DNA from: an uncultured Chloracidobacterium sp. | GTDB taxonomy: Bacteria > Acidobacteriota > Blastocatellia > Pyrinomonadales > Pyrinomonadaceae | NCBI GenBank assembly: GCA_937941715.1 | Contig: CALDGX010000172.1 | Location: 1 to 28,627, forward strand | Direction of reading: 5' to 3' | Length of the DNA stretch: 28,627 nt | Part shown: positions 6,384-13,965 of the stretch, in pieces | Numbering within the stretch: position 1 is the first letter of the stretch | Layout: every line of letters starts with the position of its first letter | Position numbers and translations under genes: made by a program | Notes under the pieces: generated by a model | Database searches by the model: none | What the model was told of the DNA's origin: nothing | Seen by the model: the letters and a program-made list of their open reading frames with translations, nothing else

Positions 6384-6824
6384 ATGACCGATAGAGAACT
6401 AATGACCGACGCCGATATACACGCATTCGGCGTCGAGATCGTCTATAAACAGCTTCAGGAAGCCGAGTGGATCGTGGAATCAGCCGATGTATTTGCCGAC
6501 CCGCTCACCGAACCGCAGATCGTCGCCCATAAGGACGGCGAGATCGGTTTTTTCGTTGTCCGGACGGCAATGTACCCCGACCGTGGACGAATAGAGGGCG
6601 AGGAAGTATTTCAGACACTTGTCCGGCATGCCGGTGCCCATGGTGCTTCGTGCTATTTTGCGAGCGTCAGCATAGCCAATTCGGAGGGGAAAACGGAAGC
6701 GGAAATGTCAGTTCCGGTCAAGGGCGTCGCGTATCACGTCGCCTTTGACGGGCTCGTGAAGATGGCTCTGCCCGAAGAGGAACTGGGCGACGATACTATC
6801 GGCGAAAATTCAATGGTGAACTGA
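6384..6824 (+). CDS. Conserved-looking cytosolic protein, function unknown
   Basis: A 146-residue acidic protein with no signal peptide or membrane segment. ATG 6384 fits a leaderless mRNA from the promoter at 6347-6376; ATG 6402 (140 residues) is the alternative if the first codons are leader. The sequence reads as an alpha/beta domain: a helix (HAFGVEIVYKQLQEAEWIVE), strands (QIVAHKDGEIGFFVVRTAMY), a helix (EEVFQTLVRHAGAHGASC) and further strands (YFASVSIANSEG, AYHVAFDGLVKM). The opening resembles a restriction-endonuclease-like or NERD-type alpha/beta layout only loosely, and no catalytic motif is clear. It lies 22 nt upstream of the TMEM175-like gene and probably forms a two-gene operon with it. 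Confidence 0.65.
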   Translation: MTDRELMTDADIHAFGVEIVYKQLQEAEWIVESADVFADPLTEPQIVAHKDGEIGFFVVRTAMYPDRGRIEGEEVFQTLVRHAGAHGASCYFASVSIANSEGKTEAEMSVPVKGVAYHVAFDGLVKMALPEEELGDDTIGENSMVN

Positions 6825-6846
6825 GCGACGGATATTTTGATCAACA

Positions 6847-7425
6847 ATGAATAAAACCAGGTTAGAGGCATTTTCGGACGCGGTAATCGCCATAATCATG
6901 ACGATAATGGTACTCGAACTAAAGGTTCCGCACGGTACCGACCTCGAATCCCTGCGCCCATTAGTGCCGGTATTTTTGAGCTATGTGCTAAGTTTCGTCT
7001 ACCTTGGTATTTATTGGAATAATCATCACCACATGCTCCAGGCGACACGAAAGATCAACGGCAAGGTATTATGGGCCAATCTCAATCTGCTATTTTGGCT
7101 GTCGCTGCTCCCATTTGCCACGGGCTGGATGGGTGAAAATCATTTTGCACCGATCCCGACCGCCGGTTACGGTGTTGTACTACTTCTGGCCGCGATCTCT
7201 TATACGATACTGCAAAGTAAGATCGTTAAACATTCAAACGGGGAGAACGAATTACTTGCGGCCGCGATCGGCAGTGACCTTAAGGGCAAAGTTTCGTTGA
7301 TTTGTTATGCGTTGGCCATTCCGTTGGCGTTCGTCAATATCTGGATCTCGAACGTCCTCTACGTGTTCGTTGCGGCGATCTGGTTCATACCCGACCGCCG
7401 CATCGAACGAAAGGTCGGCGAATAG
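6847..7425 (+). CDS. TMEM175-family (DUF1211) integral membrane channel protein
   Basis: A 192-residue membrane protein from ATG 6847. The first helix carries the family hallmark RLEAFSDAVIAIIMTIMVLEL (residues 4-24), with the FSD motif that lines the pore in bacterial TMEM175 potassium channels. Further on is YLGIYWNNHHHML (57-69), matching the conserved W-x-x-H-H region. About five to six hydrophobic helices are visible and the length fits the one-repeat bacterial members. The role, potassium or monovalent cation conductance at the inner membrane, is by family. The preceding 146-residue gene lies 22 nt upstream. A convergent hairpin terminator follows at 7427-7461. Confidence 0.88.
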   Translation: MNKTRLEAFSDAVIAIIMTIMVLELKVPHGTDLESLRPLVPVFLSYVLSFVYLGIYWNNHHHMLQATRKINGKVLWANLNLLFWLSLLPFATGWMGENHFAPIPTAGYGVVLLLAAISYTILQSKIVKHSNGENELLAAAIGSDLKGKVSLICYALAIPLAFVNIWISNVLYVFVAAIWFIPDRRIERKVGE

Positions 7426-7426
7426 A

Positions 7427-7461
7427 AAACACACCGTCGGCGCTTTGCCAACGGTGCGTTT
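7427..7461 (-). terminator. Terminator between convergent genes
   Basis: CACCGT (7432-7437) pairs with ACGGTG (7451-7456), and after one A-C mismatch AAAC (7427-7430) pairs with GTTT (7458-7461). The T-rich side (GTTTTC) is on the minus strand, so it mainly serves the gene ending at 7483. It could also stop the plus-strand TMEM175 transcript. Confidence 0.6.
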
Positions 7462-7482
7462 CACAGATCTCGTTTCCCAAAC

Positions 7483-7737
7483 CTAGAACAGGAATCTAAG
7501 CAGCAGCAGGAGCCCGACAGCCCCTAGGATAGACATTATCCAACCGGCAGCATAATTCTCTTTCTTCCATATAGCTCGGCCGACCATTGTCCCGATGAAT
7601 GAACCGCCCATGCCGACCAAAGCAGTGATCAGCCATCCGAGCATGCCGCCAACGATCTCTTCTTTGCCCGGTATCAAAAGGCGGGCAATGACCCCGATCA
7701 CAAGACCGACAAGTAGCTGCCAAATTAGTGAAAACAT
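7483..7737 (-). CDS. GlsB/YeaQ/YmgE-family small stress membrane protein
   Basis: An 84-residue protein from ATG 7737, chosen because AAGGAG sits 6 nt upstream; the frame is open to 7758. Three hydrophobic segments are visible: LIWQLLVGLVIGVIARLLIP (residues 3-22), a glycine-rich helix (GWLITALVGMGGSFIGTMVG) and a C-terminal helix (AAGWIMSILGAVGLLLLLRFL). The R-L-L-I-P-G-K motif after helix one and the glycine spacing are typical of the transglycosylase-associated protein family (GlsB, YeaQ, YmgE). These are stress-induced inner-membrane proteins without a proven biochemical role. It is monocistronic, with its own terminator. Confidence 0.9.
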   Translation of the reverse strand: MFSLIWQLLVGLVIGVIARLLIPGKEEIVGGMLGWLITALVGMGGSFIGTMVGRAIWKKENYAAGWIMSILGAVGLLLLLRFLF

Positions 7738-7850
7738 ATTTATCTCCTTTTTCGTCACAAGTTCGACCTGATATCAATTGTTGTAATATACAACCGAAGT
7801 TTTCTCGACCATCCCGTATTCTGAAAATACGCTCCCGTGGATCCAAAAGT

Positions 7851-8651
7851 TCACCTTAACGGATTTGTCACAGGTTGCGGGAGCAAGCGGATATTTGTAA
7901 ATTCGACTGCGATCTCTGCGGCAGTATTGCATCCGATCACGCCTGCAAGCACCGTGTCCGGAAATGCAGAAACAAACTCTTCTACCTCGCGCCATTCGGC
8001 ATTCTCATTTTGGCGCCAGTAGGCCGTAAATACGTTTCCGCGTCGTGAAATTTTAAGTTCAACTGATCTGGCCGTAGTCGGCACCTCACCAGGAGTCGTC
8101 AGCGACTCATATTGGTCCTGCTTTCGCACGTCTAGCCGTATACCGCTGCCGCCTTCGCGCAGGCCGCCAAATGACCTCTCCAAACGCAAATAGTTCATCC
8201 GGTCCACATAAATAAGAAGACCGGCCCCCTGATAGTCCTCGGTCGGGTCGAAATTGACCCGCGCTTCGATCTGAAAGTCGCCCACGACCGCCTTTACAAG
8301 TCTCGGGGCGGTTAGGTTCTCGCCGTAAAGGTCCTTGGCCGATGGTATCCGCATTGCGAACTTACCCTGCTTGAATTCAAAAGGCGTCGGGTTATTTTGG
8401 CCGTCCGAATCGATCCACTGCCAACCGCCCTCGAAACGCTTGTCGACGGCTTTTACGGTCTCGGGCAGCACGATCTTCTGGCCTTCCGGCATAGATTCAA
8501 TCACAGCCGGCGTCGGCTCAGACGCCGCAATGCGAGAATTTGCCGACGGCGTCGACGATCTCTTAGACTCGACCGAATTCTTTGCCGGCGGCGGACTGCC
8601 GCAACCAAGTAGATATGCTGCCGCTACTATTAGCAAGGGAAACCGTTTCAT
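7851..8651 (-). CDS. Lipoprotein with a concanavalin-like (DUF1349-type) domain
   Basis: A 266-residue protein. The signal peptide ends in lipobox LLGC, giving lipidated Cys17. Residues 18-60 are a flexible Ser/Pro/Ala/Lys-rich linker. From about residue 70 the protein looks like a beta-sandwich: GGWQWID, FKQGKFAMRIPS, DFQIEARVNFDP, YQGAGLLIYVDRMNYLRLERS, SVELKISRRGNVFTAYWRQN, and AAEIAVEFTNIRLLP. That order is typical of DUF1349/concanavalin A-like lectin folds. It may bind a sugar or cell-wall ligand; this is inference. It is the last gene of the ABC exporter operon, 8 nt after the CYTH gene, with its ribosome site (AAAGGA) inside the end of that gene. Confidence 0.78.
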   Translation of the reverse strand: MKRFPLLIVAAAYLLGCGSPPPAKNSVESKRSSTPSANSRIAASEPTPAVIESMPEGQKIVLPETVKAVDKRFEGGWQWIDSDGQNNPTPFEFKQGKFAMRIPSAKDLYGENLTAPRLVKAVVGDFQIEARVNFDPTEDYQGAGLLIYVDRMNYLRLERSFGGLREGGSGIRLDVRKQDQYESLTTPGEVPTTARSVELKISRRGNVFTAYWRQNENAEWREVEEFVSAFPDTVLAGVIGCNTAAEIAVEFTNIRLLPQPVTNPLR

Positions 8652-8659
8652 AGTGCTAA

Positions 8660-9211
8660 CTATCCTTTCGGTCCAAAGCGGGATTCGATGATGCCCTCAG
8701 TCAATTTACCGTATCGCATTGTCAGCCGAGGGTAAGTTTCGTTTTCGACCTCTAGATCCTCCATTCCCAGCCGCAACTCGGCCTCGGTTATCGCGAACAT
8801 CGGCCCTTCGATCTCGATATAGGTCCCAAAGGGCAGTTCGTCAAGCACGACCTCAACATCTAGGTACTTCCAGGTTTGCCGCCGCTTTTCGTAGATCAAT
8901 CGAGGCACGAGCCCGAGGCAGGTCAGTATCGAGTCGACCTCGTCGGGATCCGCGATGGCCGACTCGTATTCGATCTGCTGTTTGACAGCGTGATGATCCT
9001 CGATACGGCGTTTGTACGTGAGCAGACTGCCATTTGAGGTCTTTCTGATGCGAACGACCGCCCCGGCCGGATCGAGCGGCGGGCCGCCGTAGATAATGTT
9101 TACTTCATATTCGTCGCCATGGAGAATGGCCCCGTCTTCGCTTAATGCCGCGATAACGGCCGAAAGCTGGTCGGCGTTGACCCGGTACTTTTTTTCAATC
9201 TCTATTGCCAT
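8660..9211 (-). CDS. CYTH-domain protein (class IV adenylate cyclase / triphosphatase family)
   Basis: A 183-residue protein whose N-terminus, MAIEIEKKYRV, contains the ExExK signature (E4, E6, K8) of the CYTH triphosphate-tunnel fold. Further charged strands expected in the tunnel are present: AVVRIRKTS, LLTYKRR, KQQIEYES, YEKRRQTWKYLDVEVVLDELPFGTYIEIEG. Family members hydrolyse inorganic triphosphate or thiamine triphosphate, or make cAMP (CyaB type). The bacterial CyaB-like group of this length is closest, but substrate cannot be decided from sequence. It lies 6 nt from the ABC permease and 8 nt from the lipoprotein gene, so it is translated from the same transcript. Confidence 0.88.
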   Translation of the reverse strand: MAIEIEKKYRVNADQLSAVIAALSEDGAILHGDEYEVNIIYGGPPLDPAGAVVRIRKTSNGSLLTYKRRIEDHHAVKQQIEYESAIADPDEVDSILTCLGLVPRLIYEKRRQTWKYLDVEVVLDELPFGTYIEIEGPMFAITEAELRLGMEDLEVENETYPRLTMRYGKLTEGIIESRFGPKG

Positions 9212-9217
9212 GATCGA

Positions 9218-10570
9218 TCAAACCTGACGTATCCATTTCCAGATCTCGGGCAGCGTGGCCCGCTTGCCGTACATCAACATCCCGACTCGATATACGCGCG
9301 ACGCCAGCCATACGAGTGCCGCGATCGTCAGAACATTGATCCCGACCGACAACGCGATCTGCCAGAACGGCGGCGTTTCCGCCAATATCCGTACGGGCAT
9401 TGTCATCGGCGCAAAGAAAGGCGAGATCGAGACCCAAAATGATAGGCTTGAATTCGGATCGCGGATCACGGCAAAACTGAAATAAAATCCGATCAGCATC
9501 AGCATCACCGGCGGAAAGGCGAACTGTCCGCCTTCCTGAACGGTCGTCACGACCGAACCGATAAGTGCAAAGATCGATGCGTACGCAAAATAACCAAGAA
9601 GAAAGTAAAGCAGAAAGTATGCGACCATGAGCGGCGTAATGTGCGGCATTCCACCGAATAGGCTCGACAGATCGGACTGAACCGCCAAGAATCCGATCAG
9701 GCCGGCGATCGATATCACCCAGATCGACAGTTGCGTCAGCCCGGCAAGCCCAACGCCGACAAGTTTGCCGAGCATCAGTTCGTACGGCCTTGCTGACGAA
9801 AATAGTATCTCGGCTATTCGAGTTTCCTTTTCCTCGACCACGGCTCCCATTATCACCTGCCCATAGATCGCCAGCGTAATATAGATCATCAGGCCGATGA
9901 TAAATGACGCTGCGAGCAACATATCACTGTCTTTTTCCCGGCCCTTATCGTCAAGTGATTTCGAGTCTATCGTCACTCGCCGACTCAGTTCCATTACGCT
10001 CTTTTCGTTAATATTGGCGTCCGCTAACCGTTGCGAACGGACAGCGTCGTTTATTACGTCGCGCAGGATGTCGCTTGCAATAAAGTCGCCGGCCTTTCGC
10101 GACCTGAACTCAAATCTTGCATCCTTGCTATCGATGCTCGACGGAGCTATTAAATAAGCATCGATCTTGTTTGCCGCGGCCATTTCATTCAGGTCCTGTC
10201 GGATCTCATCGGGCGAACGGCCGGTCGCGTTATAGTCGATAAAGACAAACGTAGCTTGGCCCTGCATCGGAGGTTGGTTCATCTGCCCGGGTTGAGCCAC
10301 GGGCATGTCCTTCACCGCGCCCCTTACCGCCTGATCGCTGCGAGCGGCGATCTTGTCGGGGGCGAGATTCTCACGTATCCTCATTCCGATCTTGTTGGTG
10401 GGATCGACGATGACGATACGCGTCGGCTCACCTTTGATCGAAAAGATAAATGCCGGGACCAGGGCGAAACAGGCTCCGATCACCGGGAACAGAAGTGTCC
10501 CGAGCAAGAATGTCCATTTTAGGACGATCTTGCGATATTCGTGCTTTACGACGGCGATGAACTTTCTCAT
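9218..10570 (-). CDS. ABC-2 type exporter permease (NatB-like)
   Basis: A 450-residue membrane protein. It has one helix near the N-terminus (WTFLLGTLLFPVIGACFALVPAFIF, about 19-43), a long exported domain (about 45-215, opening RIVIVDPTNKIG) and a cluster of five to six helices at 220-440. This is the NatB/ABC-2 layout. The motif GAVVEEKETRIAEILFSSARPYELMLGKLVGVGL (about 240-273) is the conserved cytoplasmic coupling region of the family. It should pair with the NatA-like ATPase, whose stop codon overlaps its start by 4 nt. The transported substrate is unknown; NatAB exports sodium in Bacillus, but many homologues export other compounds. Confidence 0.92.
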   Translation of the reverse strand: MRKFIAVVKHEYRKIVLKWTFLLGTLLFPVIGACFALVPAFIFSIKGEPTRIVIVDPTNKIGMRIRENLAPDKIAARSDQAVRGAVKDMPVAQPGQMNQPPMQGQATFVFIDYNATGRSPDEIRQDLNEMAAANKIDAYLIAPSSIDSKDARFEFRSRKAGDFIASDILRDVINDAVRSQRLADANINEKSVMELSRRVTIDSKSLDDKGREKDSDMLLAASFIIGLMIYITLAIYGQVIMGAVVEEKETRIAEILFSSARPYELMLGKLVGVGLAGLTQLSIWVISIAGLIGFLAVQSDLSSLFGGMPHITPLMVAYFLLYFLLGYFAYASIFALIGSVVTTVQEGGQFAFPPVMLMLIGFYFSFAVIRDPNSSLSFWVSISPFFAPMTMPVRILAETPPFWQIALSVGINVLTIAALVWLASRVYRVGMLMYGKRATLPEIWKWIRQV

Positions 10571-11481
10571 TTTTCACCTCCGACCTGGTCGATGAAAATG
10601 TCGTTCAAACTTGGTTCGACCTGCTCAAATTTCGTGATCTCGGCCCCCGCCCCTATCAAGTTTTTCAGGATCAATTGTGCGTCGGCTCCATCGGCTATTT
10701 CGATCTCGGCCTCGTCCGCGTGATAAACCACCGACTTTACGAGGTTTCGATCCGCAAGAACGGCCTCCCCGCCGGCTGCACGAAGGGCGATCACATTGCG
10801 TCCGTAGCTTTCCTTGACTTGTCTTAGACTGCCGCCGATCACCTTTTTTGACTTGTTGATCAGAATGATATCGTGACAGAGTCTCTCGGCGGTTTCCATC
10901 AGATGCGTTGAAAATATGACGGTCTTATCTTTCTGCTTAAATTCGGCAAGTACATCGATCATAAACTCGACGTTGACCGGATCGAGGCCCGAAAACGGTT
11001 CGTCTAATATCAGCAGGTCCGGATCGTGCAGCACGGTTGAGATGAATTGTATCTTTTGCTGCATTCCCTTCGACAGATCGGTCGTCTTTTTGGACTTCCA
11101 CTCGGATAGGTTCATCCGCTCCAGCCATCGGTCAATACGGCGTTCGGCTTCCTTTCCGGTGAGATCTTTCAAGGCGGCGAAATATCTGAGTTGATCGGCC
11201 ACCTTCATTTTTTTGTACAGGCCGCGTTCCTCAGGCAGATATCCGATCCGATCCTGCAATCGCGCAGACATTCGCTCCCCAAAAAGCCCGATACGCCCTT
11301 CATCGGGTGCCGTAATGCCGACGATCATCCGAATGGTGGTCGTCTTTCCGGCTCCATTCGGTCCCAGAAAACCAAAAACGCGGCCGGCCCTTACTTCCAA
11401 AGAAAGGTCGTCCACCGCGGTAAAGTCGCCAAATCTTTTGGTCACATTCTCGACACGTAGGGTAACGTCTTTGTCGCTCAT
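10567..11481 (-). CDS. ABC transporter ATP-binding protein (NatA-like)
   Basis: A 304-residue ATPase. Walker A is GPNGAGKT (40-47), the signature is LSKGMQQK (136-143), Walker B is LLILDEP (156-162) and the H-loop is STH (His193). The region after 210 (GRNVIALRAAGGEAVLA ... EPSLNDIFIDQVG) is the C-terminal domain with the 'PSLNDIFI' ending common in exporter ATPases of the NatA group. The signature reads LSKGM in place of the LSGGQ consensus, a frequent variant of this subfamily. It is the first gene of the operon natA-natB-CYTH-lipoprotein and is divergent from corA. Confidence 0.94.
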   Translation of the reverse strand: MSDKDVTLRVENVTKRFGDFTAVDDLSLEVRAGRVFGFLGPNGAGKTTTIRMIVGITAPDEGRIGLFGERMSARLQDRIGYLPEERGLYKKMKVADQLRYFAALKDLTGKEAERRIDRWLERMNLSEWKSKKTTDLSKGMQQKIQFISTVLHDPDLLILDEPFSGLDPVNVEFMIDVLAEFKQKDKTVIFSTHLMETAERLCHDIILINKSKKVIGGSLRQVKESYGRNVIALRAAGGEAVLADRNLVKSVVYHADEAEIEIADGADAQLILKNLIGAGAEITKFEQVEPSLNDIFIDQVGGEK

Positions 11482-11639
11482 AAACTATAGAATCCAAGAT
11501 ATCATAGGTTTAGATCGGCTTTCAGTCTCGGGGCGTCGAAGAGATTGCCCGGGGATATTTGACCGTCTTCCTAAGCGAACTCGGACCGCGGTCTCAACTT
11601 GCCCGAAAGCCGCTAATTAGTCATACTTCTCGGGAAATT

Positions 11640-12695
11640 ATGGAGATATTCGTTTACAGAAATGGCAGTCAGGCGGTCGAGGAGGGATTTGGCCGTGACG
11701 ACCTGCCGGAACTGTTGGCTGATGAGACCAATGTCGTCTGGGTCGATCTTCAGGGCGAAACGGAAGAGGGCGTGGCCGAGGCCAAAGATATTTTGCTCAA
11801 TGTCTTCAACTTTCATCCGCTTACGGTCGAAGATTGCCTCGAAACCCGCAATCAGCCAAAGGTCGAGGGTTTTGAACGCTATCTCTATTTCATCGTCCAC
11901 GGCATAAAGCCCGGGCTCACGCATCCTGCCAATTTTGTCACCAAAGAGCTCGATGGCTATTTGGGGAATAATTTCGTTGTCACGTTTCATGTCGAGCGGT
12001 TTCGCAGTATCAAGACGGCCAAACAACAGATCCGCAGCAGCCCGTTTGTTTGCCAACGTGGGGCTGCGTACCTGCTCCAGCGGATACTCGACGAATTGGT
12101 CGACCTTTATATGCCGATCGTAGACGACTTTGACCTTGAGATAAATTCGCTTGAGGAGCGTGTACTCGGTATGCGCAAGAGCAACAATACGATATTAGGG
12201 GAGATCATGGACCTCCGCCGGAGCGTTGCCCGGCTGAAGCGAATCTCGTCGCGTCAACTTGAGGTGCTGTATCGTATGTCGCATGGGGAATTCCCCCAGA
12301 TCCCGACAACGGTCCTACCTTTCTTCCGGGACGTCCACGATCATCTCGTGCGTATCTCAGACCTCGCCGAGGGCTATCGTGACCTCGTCAGCAGCCTCTT
12401 CGACATTCATTTTGCAGTTGTCGGAAATCGCACGAACGACGTGATGAAGACGCTTGCCGTAATGTCTTCGATCATTTTGCCATTGAGTCTGATCGCCGGT
12501 ATTTACGGGATGAACTTCGAATATATGCCTGAGTTGAAAACTCGGATGGGCTATTTTGTGACCTTGGGTGGAATGGTGCTGATCACGATCGTATTACTGG
12601 GATATTTCTGGCGATTGGGCTGGATATTCCAAAAGGAAGATGAGATCGACACCAGCCTGGCGAGCCATGACGAGAGTGACCACTACGATATTTGA
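11640..12695 (+). CDS. corA: CorA family magnesium/cobalt transport protein
   Basis: A 351-residue protein from ATG 11640; the frame is open to 11559, but no better start exists. The N-terminal two thirds is the cytoplasmic funnel domain (MEIFVYRNGSQAVEEG, VVWVDLQGET, FHPLTVEDCLETRNQPKVEGFERYLYFIVHGIK). The long helix follows (IVDDFDLEINSLEERVLGMRKSN to LLFDIHFAVVGNRTNDVMKTLAVMSSIILPLSLIAGIYGMNFEYMPEL). The GMN selectivity motif lies in IYGMNFEYMPEL, between the two C-terminal helices. The protein mediates passive Mg2+ (and possibly Co2+/Ni2+) uptake at the inner membrane. It is transcribed divergently from natA, and its 3' end overlaps the convergent DUF1835 gene by 13 bp. Confidence 0.93.
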   Translation: MEIFVYRNGSQAVEEGFGRDDLPELLADETNVVWVDLQGETEEGVAEAKDILLNVFNFHPLTVEDCLETRNQPKVEGFERYLYFIVHGIKPGLTHPANFVTKELDGYLGNNFVVTFHVERFRSIKTAKQQIRSSPFVCQRGAAYLLQRILDELVDLYMPIVDDFDLEINSLEERVLGMRKSNNTILGEIMDLRRSVARLKRISSRQLEVLYRMSHGEFPQIPTTVLPFFRDVHDHLVRISDLAEGYRDLVSSLFDIHFAVVGNRTNDVMKTLAVMSSIILPLSLIAGIYGMNFEYMPELKTRMGYFVTLGGMVLITIVLLGYFWRLGWIFQKEDEIDTSLASHDESDHYDI

Positions 12696-13408
12696 TCCAG
12701 AATTGCGGCGACCTGGGAGTCCCCAAAACCGTAAATCCCGGCTTGCTGAGTGAACTCTACAAATATTTCGTCAAATTCCTTCACACCGCGTCCTCGTATT
12801 TCCCTTAGGATCTCGGCCGGCTTCGAGCCCTTTTCGATCTCCGCATCGACAACCTCGGACAGCATCGGAAAACAAGGCGATACGATCGCACCAAGTTCCT
12901 TGAGCCGCCGATGATCTCCCGCTGAATAAGCGGCCCAAAGGTCGACACCGAGCCTTAGGTCGTTAGACGTGAGCGGCTTTCTTTGGTTGAAGCACGTCTT
13001 CAGTTCCTTGTCGCCAAGACCGCCAAATCCTTTCCATATCTCGTGCGGCTCGCGGACAGACGGCTCAACCCGATAGACGACAGCTTGGGTTTGGGCGAGG
13101 AGATACAGACAAAACCAATAGTTGGTCTGACAGAACAATTCATACTCGAACCAGAGGTTCACCTCGGTGTCAGACGGAAGGTCGATCAGCTTCGACAGTT
13201 CGTCGGCCACCTTTTCATGGTATTCGATCTCGTCCGTACCGTAATTGACCAAGAGAAAGTTCGCCCGTCGATCGAAAAGTTCATCCAGCGTTTCACCGCT
13301 GACGTCGCCGGTGATCATACACTCGCGGCAGACGATCACGTCGCCGGCGATCTTTGTTTTGCGAAACTCTTCAACCAGCGAATCGCCGGGTAGAACATGG
13401 TAGGTCAT
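12683..13408 (-). CDS. DUF1835-domain protein
   Basis: A 241-residue protein from ATG 13408. This start is chosen because ATGA overlaps the pgpA stop codon (13405-13407), so translation is coupled; the frame is open further upstream within pgpA. The N-terminal domain (MTYHVLPGDSLVEEF, AGDVIVCRECMITGDV) matches my memory of DUF1835, whose opening G-D-S-L and later R-E-x-x-x-x-G are diagnostic. Residues 95-110 (WFEYELFCQTNYWFCLYLL) are rich in aromatic and Cys residues. The C-terminal part is helical. The biochemical role is unknown. It lies at the end of cobO-pgpA-DUF1835 and its 3' end overlaps convergent corA by 13 bp. Confidence 0.75.
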   Translation of the reverse strand: MTYHVLPGDSLVEEFRKTKIAGDVIVCRECMITGDVSGETLDELFDRRANFLLVNYGTDEIEYHEKVADELSKLIDLPSDTEVNLWFEYELFCQTNYWFCLYLLAQTQAVVYRVEPSVREPHEIWKGFGGLGDKELKTCFNQRKPLTSNDLRLGVDLWAAYSAGDHRRLKELGAIVSPCFPMLSEVVDAEIEKGSKPAEILREIRGRGVKEFDEIFVEFTQQAGIYGFGDSQVAAILDQIS

Positions 13409-13965
13409 ACTAACATCCAAACCGCGTATCCGAACGCAAGACACATACCCGAGTAAACCCCTGCCACGATGTCATCGGCACATACGCCAACGCCGCCGGG
13501 CAAATGCTGCAGGCTGTCGATCGGATACGGCTTCCATATATCGAAAAGTCTGAAAAGAAGAAATCCTGCCAAAACAAAGGGCCAGGCGACCCCAAGCGGC
13601 ACAAAGAGCAGAGTAATGATCTGGCCCATTACCTCATCCACCACGGCTTCCGGCGGGTCGAGGTCACCGAGCATCGAGATCGCTCTCCCGGACGCCCAGA
13701 TCCCGGCTAGTATCAAGATAGCGAGCAACGATGAGTTCGCCGCCCAGACGACCGCGGAAATTTGATCGCCGGTAAATCCCGCCGTCATCGCCCGCAGTCC
13801 CGCAACGCCGTCTATCCAGACGATACCCAAATAAATGGCTACCCCGACCATTGACCCGAATGTGCCCGGCATCAAAGGCAGATAACCGACGCCGCATGTC
13901 GTCACTCCAAGCGCTATCAGATCGACGATCCCTTCCGGCTTACGTTTATCGACGGGTGATCTCAT
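13405..13965 (-). CDS. pgpA: Phosphatidylglycerophosphatase A
   Basis: A 186-residue membrane protein of PgpA type. Family motifs in order: GYLPLMPGTFGS (27-38), LGDLDPPEAVVDEVMGQ (about 99-115), FRLFDIWKPYPI (about 138-149) and GGVGVCADDIVAG (about 156-168). The acidic residues in these motifs are the proposed metal-binding and catalytic centre. Several hydrophobic stretches give an inner-membrane protein. It removes phosphate from phosphatidylglycerol phosphate to make phosphatidylglycerol, a late step in phospholipid synthesis. The start is fixed by TAATG overlap with the cobO stop. In the last motif a Cys (VCADD) replaces the Met/Leu seen in many homologues; this is not a catalytic change. 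Confidence 0.92.
   Translation of the reverse strand: MRSPVDKRKPEGIVDLIALGVTTCGVGYLPLMPGTFGSMVGVAIYLGIVWIDGVAGLRAMTAGFTGDQISAVVWAANSSLLAILILAGIWASGRAISMLGDLDPPEAVVDEVMGQIITLLFVPLGVAWPFVLAGFLLFRLFDIWKPYPIDSLQHLPGGVGVCADDIVAGVYSGMCLAFGYAVWMLV

Noticed and set aside
7815..7831. CGTATT/AATACG inverted repeat after the lipoprotein gene
   Set aside because: Only 6 bp with no T-run on either strand; too weak to call a terminator.
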